DNA of 46,746 bases from Roseibium sp. MMSF_3544 (GTDB lineage Bacteria; Pseudomonadota; Alphaproteobacteria; Rhizobiales; Stappiaceae). The stretch is from assembly GCF_030732845.1 (NCBI RefSeq), contig NZ_JASHKA010000036.1, positions 1 through 46,746 of the forward strand. Direction: 5' to 3'. Positions 17,201 to 25,368 of this stretch are shown one piece after another (positions within the stretch are counted from its first letter, which is position 1; each line of letters begins with the position of its first letter). The translations under genes and the position numbers were made by a program. Under the pieces are notes generated by a model that searched no databases, had not been told where the DNA came from, and was given only the letters and a program-made list of their open reading frames with translations.

Positions 17201-17215
17201 TGAACCGATCGTTAA
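17201..17215 (-). promoter_or_regulatory. Near-consensus CtrA-type box
   Basis: On the minus strand the sequence reads TTAA, seven bases, then TTCA, one base off the CtrA consensus. It is 50-60 bases before the DUF2336 gene start. Because one mismatch is present it may be chance, but it lies directly downstream of a gene with a perfect box. Confidence 0.3.
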
Positions 17216-17263
17216 GCCTTTGATGTCAGGATAATCCCGACTCTTGGGGAAACGATTGCAGCC

Positions 17264-18418
17264 ATGACCGAAACCGACCTTTTGCATTTGAGTGAAAATG
17301 AAGATCGCACACAGGACATTCTCGCTGCGCAGGAATTTGCCAAGCGCTACCTGGCAGCCGAGCAGGACAGCCAGGAGAGAACAAGCATGGCAGCAGCGCT
17401 GACGGTTCTTCTTGACGATCCGAGCAGGGGCGTGCGCAAGGCGATTGCGAAAGTCCTGGCATCCAGCCCGCACGCGCCCGGGCACGTTGTGCGGTGTCTT
17501 GCCGCCGACGTTGATGAGGTGGCGGAACCGATTCTCAAATCTTCGCCCATCTTGACCGAGGCGGAACTCGTCGACCTGTTCGCTGAAGGCAGCGACGCGG
17601 TTCAGTGTGCCATTGCCGAGCGGAGCGGTCTTCCGGCCTCGATCAGCGCGGCTGTCTGCGAAGTCGGTAGCGAAAAGTCCTGCAAGGCACTCCTCGACAA
17701 TTCAAGTGCACAGGTGCTGCAGTCCTCGCTGTTGAGGCTGGCAGAGCGTTTCGAAGATCGACCGGACATGTGCGACCTGCTGCTCAAAACCAGAGACCTT
17801 CCGCTTTCCAGCCGCTATGAACTCCTGATGCGTCTTGCCGAAAACCTTGACGACCATCCGATTGTTCTGGAGCGCGTGCCGGAAAACCAGCGCCATACGT
17901 TCCTGAGTGATGCGGAAGACAAGGTGGTGCTCCGCCTGGCATTGGAAGCCGGCGAGGAGGATCTTCCGGATTTTGTCGAACATCTCCGCTTGCGCGGCAA
18001 GCTGAACACCCGATTGCTGCTCAGATCCGTCTGTTGTGGCCGCCTGCGTTTTTTTGCAGCTGCGCTCGCCAATCTTGGACAGGTGCCGCTGCCGCGGCTT
18101 TGCAAGCTTCTCATGACCGTTCGCCGGTCCGCACTTCAGGCGATCCTGCGCAAGGCGGGTCTGCCGCTTCGCGCGCATCAGGCGTTCCTGCTGGCGATCG
18201 ATGTTGCTCGCCAGGCAGATGCGGACTTCACTTATGATCTGGCACTCGATGAGGCCAGGCGGTTGACGGAAACGCTGCTGGAGGAAATGCAGGACGGTGC
18301 CCTGGGCGCTGACGAAGACGTTGCGGCCTTCCTGCGCCGGTTTGCGATCGACGTTGCACGCCTTGAGGCACGCCTGCTGGTGAAAAACGGTTCGCTGCAG
18401 ATCACCGCGGCAGCTTAG
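17264..18418 (+). CDS. DUF2336 protein
   Basis: A 384-residue, mostly alpha-helical protein of the alphaproteobacterial DUF2336 family, made of HEAT-like repeats. Recognisable parts are the LDDPSRGVRKAIAKVLASSPHAP segment (typical VRxxLAxxLA repeat) and ILKSSPILTEAELVDLFAEGSDAVQCAIAERSGLP. No enzymatic motif is seen and its partner is unknown; relatives are often linked with motility or cell-cycle genes. It is next to the lytic transglycosylase gene with a CtrA-like site, which supports that association. Confidence 0.85.
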   Translation: MTETDLLHLSENEDRTQDILAAQEFAKRYLAAEQDSQERTSMAAALTVLLDDPSRGVRKAIAKVLASSPHAPGHVVRCLAADVDEVAEPILKSSPILTEAELVDLFAEGSDAVQCAIAERSGLPASISAAVCEVGSEKSCKALLDNSSAQVLQSSLLRLAERFEDRPDMCDLLLKTRDLPLSSRYELLMRLAENLDDHPIVLERVPENQRHTFLSDAEDKVVLRLALEAGEEDLPDFVEHLRLRGKLNTRLLLRSVCCGRLRFFAAALANLGQVPLPRLCKLLMTVRRSALQAILRKAGLPLRAHQAFLLAIDVARQADADFTYDLALDEARRLTETLLEEMQDGALGADEDVAAFLRRFAIDVARLEARLLVKNGSLQITAAA

Positions 18419-18558
18419 GTTCGATCAAAAAGTTCAGCAGAACTCGCCAAGTCCCGGTTTTGAAGAGACTTTTTTGTACCGGGTGAAGCCCTGCATTTTC
18501 ATCTTGCGGTGACCTTTGCCCGGTGATTAGGTGTCGTCTGTTTTCTTAATGGTGGCAC

Positions 18559-19455
18559 ATGCTTTCCCCTTCTTCCGGCGCGCGTTCACAGGCCACAGTC
18601 GGCATTCTGCTCATAAGTGCCGGGATGGCAACACTTGGCGTGAGTGATGCGATCGCCAAGGCGCTTGCGGCGAATTATTCTCCAATCCAGATCCTCTTTG
18701 TTCGCAATTTAATCGCGCTGCCCATTGCGGTGCTGATTGCTCTGAAGATGGGTGGGCCCGGTGCTTTGCGCTCTTACCGGCCCGCGGCGCATCTTGTGCG
18801 CGGCGTCTTCTGGGTTCTGGCGGCAGGGCTCTTCTTCACCGGACTGAAGCATCTTGAGATTGCAGAAGCGACCGCGCTTGTGTTCATCGCACCCGTTTTC
18901 ATCACTGCGATTTCAGCACTGTTTCTAAAGGAAAGCGTCGGCTGGCGGCGCTGGCTTGCTGTGCTTGTCGGCTTCGTTGGCGTCCTCATCATTGTCAGGC
19001 CGGGCGCTGGAACGTTTCAAGCTGCCTCGCTGCTGCCGATAACGACCGCGTTTTTCTATGCAATCCTGATGATCAGCGCCCGCTGGGTCGATCCACGTGA
19101 AAGCGTGTGGACGCTGATGCTCTACCTGGTTGGTGCGGGACTTGCGCTCAGTGCGCTGATGACACCGTTTGTGTGGGTCAATATCCAGATCAAGGATATC
19201 TGGTTCTTTTTCGGAATAGCGATCTTTGGAACGGCTGGTATCACGCTGATTACGCAGGCATTCCGCTTCGCGCCCGCAGCTGTGGTCGCCCCTTTTGAAT
19301 ACAGCGCCCTGATCTGGGCGACGCTATTCGGCTGGTTGTTCTGGCATGAGATTCCGGATCTGCTCACATATGTCGGCGCCGGCGTCATCGTCCTGAGCGG
19401 ATGCTACATCGTCCTGCGCGAACAGCAGCTAAAGTCCGGTGACGGCGTATCGTGA
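18559..19455 (+). CDS. EamA/DMT-family transporter
   Basis: A 298-residue inner-membrane protein with ten predicted helices in two EamA repeats, recognised by FVRNLIALPIAVLIALKMGG, FWVLAAGLFFTGLKHLEIAEATALVFIAPVFITAISALFL (shortened: the LxxAEATAL segment), GWRRWLAVLVGFVGVLIIVRPG, and APFEYSALIWATLFGWLFWHEIPD. It resembles the S-adenosylmethionine/ rhtA-type and YedA-type exporters without enough evidence for a substrate. It is unrelated in position to the other EamA gene and its stop lies four bases from the stop of the convergent Hpt gene. Confidence 0.9.
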   Translation: MLSPSSGARSQATVGILLISAGMATLGVSDAIAKALAANYSPIQILFVRNLIALPIAVLIALKMGGPGALRSYRPAAHLVRGVFWVLAAGLFFTGLKHLEIAEATALVFIAPVFITAISALFLKESVGWRRWLAVLVGFVGVLIIVRPGAGTFQAASLLPITTAFFYAILMISARWVDPRESVWTLMLYLVGAGLALSALMTPFVWVNIQIKDIWFFFGIAIFGTAGITLITQAFRFAPAAVVAPFEYSALIWATLFGWLFWHEIPDLLTYVGAGVIVLSGCYIVLREQQLKSGDGVS

Positions 19456-19458
19456 TCC

Positions 19459-19986
19459 TTAGTCGGTCTCTTCCGTCTTGGACGGGAACTGCTTCAGAAA
19501 CTCGCCGGATACCGTTTCCAAGGTTTCCAAAAGCTCGACACCAGTCTTGTTGTCGATGTCCTTTGCACCTTCCATGACCATGGCACGGATGGCTTCGACA
19601 TAGCGCTCCATCAGCGGCAGCGGCAGCATTTCAGGTGCCGGAACCGTTTCGATGAGGTGGCACAGGCTTGCGGCAACCTGACCGACAAGGGGAAAGCCCA
19701 GGGTTAGAGCCTGACCCTTGATGTTGTGCGCGGCCTGAAACAAGGGGTCGAGCGTTTCCTGGGACATGCCTTCGTGTTGAACGCACTCCCAGGCGCCGAG
19801 AAGCGCCTTGGTCTCGTTGTCCATCCATGTGCCGAAATGACCAGAGATACGTTTCAGCGCGGCTTCCGCGGCTTTCACCGGATCGAATTTTTTAGCCTCG
19901 CGCGGCGTCAGCTCGCGAACTTTGCTGCGCAGCGTAGTGGGCGGTGTCAGGATCTCGTAGTCCTGGTCCCGTGCGGTCTCGGCCAT
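19459..19986 (-). CDS. Hpt-domain phosphotransfer protein
   Basis: A 175-residue protein with one histidine phosphotransfer domain (about residues 70-165). The phosphorylated His is in FQAAHNIKGQALTLGF, a clear match to the AHxLKG pattern of Hpt proteins. The N-terminal 60 residues are polar and unstructured-looking. Hpt proteins relay phosphate between receiver domains and response regulators. No sensor kinase or response regulator lies in the window, so it must serve a distant system. It is upstream of, and convergent with, the EamA gene, and downstream of the NAD kinase gene on the same strand. Confidence 0.88.
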   Translation of the reverse strand: MAETARDQDYEILTPPTTLRSKVRELTPREAKKFDPVKAAEAALKRISGHFGTWMDNETKALLGAWECVQHEGMSQETLDPLFQAAHNIKGQALTLGFPLVGQVAASLCHLIETVPAPEMLPLPLMERYVEAIRAMVMEGAKDIDNKTGVELLETLETVSGEFLKQFPSKTEETD

Positions 19987-20091
19987 GGCAGCAGTTTTCT
20001 CCGTGCGCGCGTGTCATCAATAACTCTTGCACAGTATCGGAGAACAAATTTAACAGGGTCTTGCCAAGACTGGCTTTCGCTGGAATTCCGG

Positions 20092-20904
20092 TCAGTAGCG
20101 GAACATTTCGCTCAAAATCCGTTCGTCCCAACCGTGGTCGTGGTCGAACATGATCACCCCACAGGCTTCGGTGGATTCCTTGACCGTAACATGTCTCACA
20201 CGGCGAATTTCTGTGTGATCCGCCGACGCGCTGACCGGCCGCTTGTGCGCTGCCAGGATTTCGATGTCCACCTGGGCCCAGTTGGGAAGCAGTGCTCCTC
20301 GCCAACGCCGGGGGCGAAAGGCACTGATCGGCGTGAGCGCAAGCAGCTGAGCGGAAATCGGCAGGATCGGGCCATGGGCGGAGAGGTTGTAGGCCGTGCT
20401 GCCTGCCGGCGTGGCAACGATAATGCCGTCACACACCAATTCCTCCAGCCGAAGCTTTCCGTCTACCGAGATTTTCAAACGCGCTGCCTGTGAGGTCTGG
20501 CGCAGCAGGGACACCTCATTGATAGCAAGCGCTTCGTGGATCTTGCCGGTGTCGTCCTCTGCCGTGAGTTCCAGCGGTCGAATGGTCGTGATGTCGGCCT
20601 TAGAAAGACGCTCGGTCAGGCTCTCCTCTCGATACTCATTCATGAGAAAACCGACGGACCCGCGGTTCATGCCGTATATCGGCTTGCCGTTATGCATGTG
20701 TGCGTGAAGGGTCTGCAGCATAAGGCCGTCGCCCCCGAGAGCCACGATAATATCGGCGTCTTCGGCAGCGACGTTCCCATAGCGGCTGGAAAGGTCTTCA
20801 AGCGCCTTGCGGGCCTCCTCGGTGTCGCTGGCAACAAAGGCGAGCTTTTCGGTTGAAACCGGCCGGACATCTGAAGACGTGGGGAGGGGAGCGGATTGAT
20901 TCAT
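20092..20904 (-). CDS. nadK: NAD kinase
   Basis: Phosphorylates NAD to NADP using ATP or polyphosphate. The protein is about 270 residues. Diagnostic motifs are the GGDG loop (IVALGGDGLMLQTLH), the NRGSVGFLMNEY nucleotide-binding segment, NEVSLLR, and the DGIIVATPAGSTAYNLSAHGPI motif. The first ATG in frame is at 20919, the next at 20904, and neither has a clear ribosome binding site; 20904 is taken because the sequence after it is polar and family-like. It stands upstream of the Hpt gene, separated by about 100 bases. Confidence 0.94.
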   Translation of the reverse strand: MNQSAPLPTSSDVRPVSTEKLAFVASDTEEARKALEDLSSRYGNVAAEDADIIVALGGDGLMLQTLHAHMHNGKPIYGMNRGSVGFLMNEYREESLTERLSKADITTIRPLELTAEDDTGKIHEALAINEVSLLRQTSQAARLKISVDGKLRLEELVCDGIIVATPAGSTAYNLSAHGPILPISAQLLALTPISAFRPRRWRGALLPNWAQVDIEILAAHKRPVSASADHTEIRRVRHVTVKESTEACGVIMFDHDHGWDERILSEMFRY

Positions 20905-21089
20905 GATCCAAAAGGTCATTTAGCAGACAACGGACTCCCCAAAAAGCTCGCGTACTGCAGATTGCGTAGCCCTTGGGATTGCGGCTCACCAGCATAGCGG
21001 CAAATACAATGGAGGGCAGTTAAAAATTATGCGTGCCGTCAGCTTGGCAGTTCGGTGGAATTGTTGTTCCCGGCCGGAACCTGCACTGA

Positions 21090-21869
21090 CTAGCGACGTT
21101 CGCAGGATGCCGATGTCACGAGATCCTGCCACTCGAGAAAGGGAACGACGATGGATCTTGTCTCATTGACCTTGGCCGACATGACCGCAGCGACGCGGGG
21201 CCCATCGCCTGTTTCGACCAGGAGCGGGCCGCCCGATGCACCGCTTTCCGTGTTGCAATCGGTGACCCAGATATCGGACCGGGTGCCCAGAACGCTGCAA
21301 GAGGGGACGACAGTCGGCAGAAACGGGCGGCTGCGCCGGTAACCGACGGACTGAAACCGGGTCGACTTGCGCAGCTGTTTCGCTTCTTCCAGAGACAATG
21401 GCGGAAGGGGAACGAGACTGCTTGTGTCCTTGAGAACGATGAGACCGATATCCTTTCGAATTTCACTCAGTTCCGGCCTTTCCGCCGGTTGATAGCCATC
21501 GATCGTCAAGAGGCACTCAGCCTCCAGCCGGGCGGCGAATTCGTCTCTGCGCACACCCGCTATGAACAGCACCTCATCAGCAGGCAGAAGTGATCCGGTT
21601 TTCTTCGACACAAGACAATGCGCAGCCGTAAGGACCAGTTTTGGCGAGATCAGCGTGCCCGTACACATGGTGATCGTTCGGAACCCGGCGCGGTTGACAC
21701 GGCCGATCGATTGCCAGGGGTGGTCAGTGCTGTCGACGACTTCCAGCTCTGAGGACAAGGCGCGTGCTGGGAAACCTGCATAACCGAAAAGAACGATCGC
21801 AAATGACAGCACGACCAAATGGAACAGGTTCGATGCGGTTGCCCTGCAGATGGCATTAGCTCGACACAT
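21090..21869 (-). CDS. Secreted trypsin-like serine protease
   Basis: A 259-residue trypsin-fold protein with a hydrophobic N-terminal segment (LFHLVVLSFAIVLFGYAG) for export. The catalytic triad is complete: His in VLTAAHCLV, Asp in RKDIGLIVLK and Ser in ESGASGGPLLV. Cys residues near CTGTLI and AHC form the usual first disulfide. It would cleave proteins or peptides outside the cytoplasm. The S1 specificity region is not obvious to me. It is 70 bases beyond the stop of the hydrolase gene and on the same strand, but the gap and unrelated role argue against membership of the phosphonate operon. Confidence 0.88.
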   Translation of the reverse strand: MCRANAICRATASNLFHLVVLSFAIVLFGYAGFPARALSSELEVVDSTDHPWQSIGRVNRAGFRTITMCTGTLISPKLVLTAAHCLVSKKTGSLLPADEVLFIAGVRRDEFAARLEAECLLTIDGYQPAERPELSEIRKDIGLIVLKDTSSLVPLPPLSLEEAKQLRKSTRFQSVGYRRSRPFLPTVVPSCSVLGTRSDIWVTDCNTESGASGGPLLVETGDGPRVAAVMSAKVNETRSIVVPFLEWQDLVTSASCERR

Positions 21870-21939
21870 TTTGCCCGTTCCTGTTTTTGAGTCTCTAGAC
21901 CCGATGCTTTTACACGACCAGGTGACGACGAGCAGCCAC

Positions 21940-23439
21940 CTATTCGCGGTAATAGTCCCAGACCATTGATCTTGAGAGTGTTTCGTCGTTGTGGCGCATA
22001 CGCGTCGACAACAATGCCTCCAGACTGGCTAGCGCGATGTCCCTGTGAAGCTGCTGGTGATCTGTGACCACCTGTTGGCCGGAGTCTCTTAGCAGGATCC
22101 CCGGCATTGCCGAGAAATGCACGTACTGCCAATCCGGTCCCATTCTTGAGACCAGGGACGGCGAGACGTTTTTGTCGTAACCCGGAAAAAGATGGGGTGC
22201 GCGATTGATCAGGTCCCGAAAGTCGAATTCCCAAAGCGCTGCATCGCGCCAGAACCCAGGCGTCGTGCTTGAAAGAAACGGCGACAGGCTACTGCCATCC
22301 GGCGCATGCTCCGGATCGATCTCCAAAAGGTCCAGAAGGGTTGGAAATATGTCCGCAGCAGACGTGAAAGCGGACACTCGATTGTTCCTCGATGCTCCGG
22401 GCGAGCGGATGATCAAAGGGATATGATAGCTTTCCCTGTAGTAACCGCCTTTGCCCAGCATCCAGTGATCCCCCATCATTTCCGCATGATCGGAAGTAAA
22501 GATGATCAGGGTGTTTTCGCTGTTCTCCAGTGCGGAAAAGATACGACCAAGCTGTGCGTCGACTTCTGAAATCATGCCGTAATAGAGCGCCCGGATGCGT
22601 TTCAGGTCGTGACGGGTCAGGTCCCTGACCAGAGTGTCGGCGCCGGGAATGTGGCTTGAAAGGTTCTGAAAGTCCTGGAGAGCTGCAATGAATGGATGAG
22701 CGGATGCCTCTTCCAACGCAGTTTGCGCGCCGGCGAATTCGGGTCCGTCTTCCGGATCGTACATGGTGTTGAACGGTTCCGGCACGGTGATCGGTGGATG
22801 CGGGCGCAAAAACGAGATGTGCGCCATCCAGGGTGTTTCCTTGCCCTTTTGCTCACCAAGCCAAGCCAAAAAGGCATCTGTCAGAAAGGCCGTTTGTGTT
22901 TCATTTCTCGAATAGACAGGTGGCTTGCGGGATATGAGTTCTTCGCCGTCCGGTTCCACATGATGAATTCTGCGGAATGTCGAAGGGTCATGACCGCGCG
23001 CGGCCAGCCAGGACAGCCAGGGTTTGTCGTCTTCGGGCAGGCTCTGCCGGACATCAAAGCCGGGCAGGACACCTTCATATGTCTTGAGTGCCGGGTCGTT
23101 CGGGTCGAGCAGCCGGGGGTCCGGAGAGGTGTCGGTATATCCGAAGAGCGTCGGCGCATATCCGGCGCGACGCGCTGCCCGGGCAATATTGTCGAAGCGG
23201 TCGTCAAGCGGTGCACCGTTCCAGACGACGCGGTGGTTCATCTGGTAAAGACCGGTATAGAGTGATGCCCGCGCCGGTGAGCACGGCGCTGTTGCGGCAT
23301 AATGCTGCTCGAACACAGTTGCGGTCTCGGCAAAGGCATCCAGGTTGGGTGTTTTCACAACCGGATGCCCCATCATGCCGAGACAGTCGCCGCGCCACTG
23401 ATCTGCGGTGATAAGCAGAATGTTCGGGCGGTTGGTCAT
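21940..23439 (-). CDS. Phosphonate monoester hydrolase-like, alkaline phosphatase superfamily
   Basis: A 499-residue sulfatase-fold enzyme. The metal Asp is in ITADQWR (residue 13), the Cys that would become formylglycine is Cys53 in CSPARASLYTG, and Asp317/His318 lie in FTSDHAEMMGDHWMLGK. Several other segments closely recall phosphonate monoester hydrolases such as the Rhizobium enzyme: LYQMNHRVVWNGAPLDDR, FGYTDTSPDPR, WEFDFRDL and YVHFSAMP. Known members cut phosphonate monoesters and also phosphodiesters and sulfates. The four-base overlap with phnX and the phosphonate context favour an organophosphonate ester substrate. Arylsulfatase activity is the alternative. A formylglycine-generating enzyme must be encoded elsewhere. 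Confidence 0.85.
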   Translation of the reverse strand: MTNRPNILLITADQWRGDCLGMMGHPVVKTPNLDAFAETATVFEQHYAATAPCSPARASLYTGLYQMNHRVVWNGAPLDDRFDNIARAARRAGYAPTLFGYTDTSPDPRLLDPNDPALKTYEGVLPGFDVRQSLPEDDKPWLSWLAARGHDPSTFRRIHHVEPDGEELISRKPPVYSRNETQTAFLTDAFLAWLGEQKGKETPWMAHISFLRPHPPITVPEPFNTMYDPEDGPEFAGAQTALEEASAHPFIAALQDFQNLSSHIPGADTLVRDLTRHDLKRIRALYYGMISEVDAQLGRIFSALENSENTLIIFTSDHAEMMGDHWMLGKGGYYRESYHIPLIIRSPGASRNNRVSAFTSAADIFPTLLDLLEIDPEHAPDGSSLSPFLSSTTPGFWRDAALWEFDFRDLINRAPHLFPGYDKNVSPSLVSRMGPDWQYVHFSAMPGILLRDSGQQVVTDHQQLHRDIALASLEALLSTRMRHNDETLSRSMVWDYYRE

Positions 23440-24218
23440 GCAGTTTCGAGACGTTCGACCAGCGCAGGCAAATCGGCAACCGTGTCGATGACATGGTCGG
23501 CGCCGGCCGCTTTGAGCTTCGCAGTGGCATGTTGGCGCAACTTGTCGACTTCAGCTTCCGAAAGAGCGGCGAGTTCGTCGGGAGTCTTTCCAGCGTAGTT
23601 TCCGGACAGCGCCAGACCCACCGTTATGCAGCCGGCCGTGACCCCCTCGGCAATGCCTGGCTCCGTGTCGTCGACCTTGATGACCGCTGCGGGCGGATAG
23701 GCGACAAGATCGACAAAACACTTGTACATGCCGAGCGGGCCGGGACGTCCTTCCGGAAGATCGTCCGAGCAGACCAGATTGTCCGGCTCATAACCTTGTT
23801 CTGCGGCCCGTGGCAGGACCCGTTCCATGATCGAGCGCGTGTAGCCGGTCGTGGAGCCAATTTTGAGACCCTTTGCCCGCAAGAACTTGATTACATCGGC
23901 TGCGCCCGGGACGAGGTCGGCGAAATCGGCGACGACTTCTTCGTTCATCGGCACGAAGACCTCGTAGACCTTGTCAACATCGGCATTCGTCGGCGCCGCA
24001 CCATATTTTTCCGACCACTGCGCTGCAATATCCGGGTCATCCATCATGTCGCGGATGTGGTCCCATTTCGGCTTTCCCATCGGGCCGCGGGCCTGGTCGA
24101 TGCTGGCGGTGATGCCGAACTTTTCGAACGCCTTGACGAAAACCCCCATCGGGGCGAACGACCCGAAGTCGATCATGGTGCCGGCCCAGTCGAAGACCAC
24201 AGCTTTGAATTTGCTCAT
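23436..24218 (-). CDS. phnX: Phosphonoacetaldehyde hydrolase (phosphonatase)
   Basis: A 260-residue HAD-superfamily enzyme. It splits phosphonoacetaldehyde into acetaldehyde and phosphate. The nucleophile Asp10 is in VVFDWAGTMIDFG, and Lys51 in GPMGKPKWDHIR lines up with the Schiff-base Lys characteristic of phosphonatases, unlike other HAD enzymes. STTGYTRSIM and VKVDDTEPGIAEG-type motifs II and III are present (IKVDDTEPG here). The ATG at 24218 has AAGGATAAG just upstream, ten bases after the oxidase stop. It sits between the oxidase and the ester hydrolase, in an operon. PhnW is not in the window, so the aldehyde is probably supplied by the oxidase. Confidence 0.95.
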   Translation of the reverse strand: MSKFKAVVFDWAGTMIDFGSFAPMGVFVKAFEKFGITASIDQARGPMGKPKWDHIRDMMDDPDIAAQWSEKYGAAPTNADVDKVYEVFVPMNEEVVADFADLVPGAADVIKFLRAKGLKIGSTTGYTRSIMERVLPRAAEQGYEPDNLVCSDDLPEGRPGPLGMYKCFVDLVAYPPAAVIKVDDTEPGIAEGVTAGCITVGLALSGNYAGKTPDELAALSEAEVDKLRQHATAKLKAAGADHVIDTVADLPALVERLETA

Positions 24219-24228
24219 TTTCTTATCC

Positions 24229-25356
24229 TTATGTGTAGAGGTTGGTGATCGTTTCCTCACCAATCGCGAAGGCTGTCGAAGCGCCGCAGCCTGCCGTCAC
24301 CATGACGACACGCGTTGCATCGTCGGGTGCGTCTGTCAAACGCCAGCGGTCCGGTGCAGAGGCATAGGTTCCAATCCAGGATTCGGTTACCTCGTATGGG
24401 CCCAGATCCAGGATCGCGTTCATTTCGGAAAGGATCAGATCGTTCACGGTTTTGTCGATAAACGGATCCGGTGTCGGATCGTAGTGATGGCTGTCGCCGA
24501 CGACGAGGCTGCCGTCGGCGGATTGAACCACAATGAGATGAATTCCGTTGTCCCGATAATCGGACATCTCAAGGTCCAGCCGCGCTTTCAGCGCGGTCGC
24601 CTCGGGCAGTTCTGAATAACCAAGGTAACGGGCGAGACCGAGATCCGACATAACCGCAGTCCCCAGATGCGCTTTCTGGTGCGGCGTTACGCGTAACATC
24701 TGCAATTTGCAGCGGGTCACTTCGTATGAGGCGATCCGGTCGCTGAAAAGTGTCGTGCCGTCGTCGCCGGGGCAAACCACAACGGAATCCGCGTGGACCG
24801 TTCCGCGGGATGTTTCCAGCTTTGGTGTTTCAACCGCGTTGACGCTGGTTTGCCAGAGGAAATCAACGCCGTGCATGGCTTCCAGCCAGTTTGCGATCTG
24901 GGGAAGGGCGTCCCTGGATTCAACCCTGACTTCAAGCGGTGAATAAAGAGCGCAGGAGATTGCGTCTGTGCGAAGTGAGGGAACCCGATGTGCAGCCTCT
25001 TCCGGTGTCAGAAGTTTGCAATCAGCACCCATCTCCGTCTTAAGGAACGCGTCGATAACCGCTTCCGATTCCGGGAGCCGGGCTGTCATGGTAAGGCCCT
25101 GGTGCAGTAACTCGATTTCTGCAGCCTGGGCGACTTCTCCCCAAATCTGACGGCTTCGGGAGGCCATTTTCCAGCAGTCGCCTGCCTGTTGCCCGGTGAC
25201 TGTGACAAAGCCGAAATTTCGAATGGAGGCGCCGTTTGCCACGCTGTCGCGTTCTATTACAACCACCTTCTTGCCGCGCTTGACGGCTGCCAGGGTGTGC
25301 GCAAGCCCGACGATCCCAGCGCCAACGACAGCGAGATCATAGGATTTCTGTGTCAT
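24229..25356 (-). CDS. FAD-dependent oxidase next to phnX
   Basis: A 375-residue DAO-fold flavoprotein. The FAD-binding dinucleotide motif VVGAGIVGLAHTLAAVKRG is at residues 10-28, followed by VIERDSVANGASIRNFGFV, and the C-terminal TAGCGASTAFAIGEE flavin-contact region. It resembles TIGR03364, a family repeatedly found next to phosphonoacetaldehyde hydrolase. From my memory of the literature, such oxidases convert 2-aminoethylphosphonate or its N-methyl form to phosphonoacetaldehyde. The position before phnX fits exactly. Sarcosine- or glycine-oxidase-like activity is the alternative. Confidence 0.88.
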   Translation of the reverse strand: MTQKSYDLAVVGAGIVGLAHTLAAVKRGKKVVVIERDSVANGASIRNFGFVTVTGQQAGDCWKMASRSRQIWGEVAQAAEIELLHQGLTMTARLPESEAVIDAFLKTEMGADCKLLTPEEAAHRVPSLRTDAISCALYSPLEVRVESRDALPQIANWLEAMHGVDFLWQTSVNAVETPKLETSRGTVHADSVVVCPGDDGTTLFSDRIASYEVTRCKLQMLRVTPHQKAHLGTAVMSDLGLARYLGYSELPEATALKARLDLEMSDYRDNGIHLIVVQSADGSLVVGDSHHYDPTPDPFIDKTVNDLILSEMNAILDLGPYEVTESWIGTYASAPDRWRLTDAPDDATRVVMVTAGCGASTAFAIGEETITNLYT

Positions 25357-25368
25357 TCCGAGATGCTC

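Noticed and set aside
21940..23439. Choline sulfatase or generic arylsulfatase
   Set aside because: The formylglycine motif alone would allow it, but several segments match the PMH group and the gene sits in a phosphonate operon. Kept as an alternative only.
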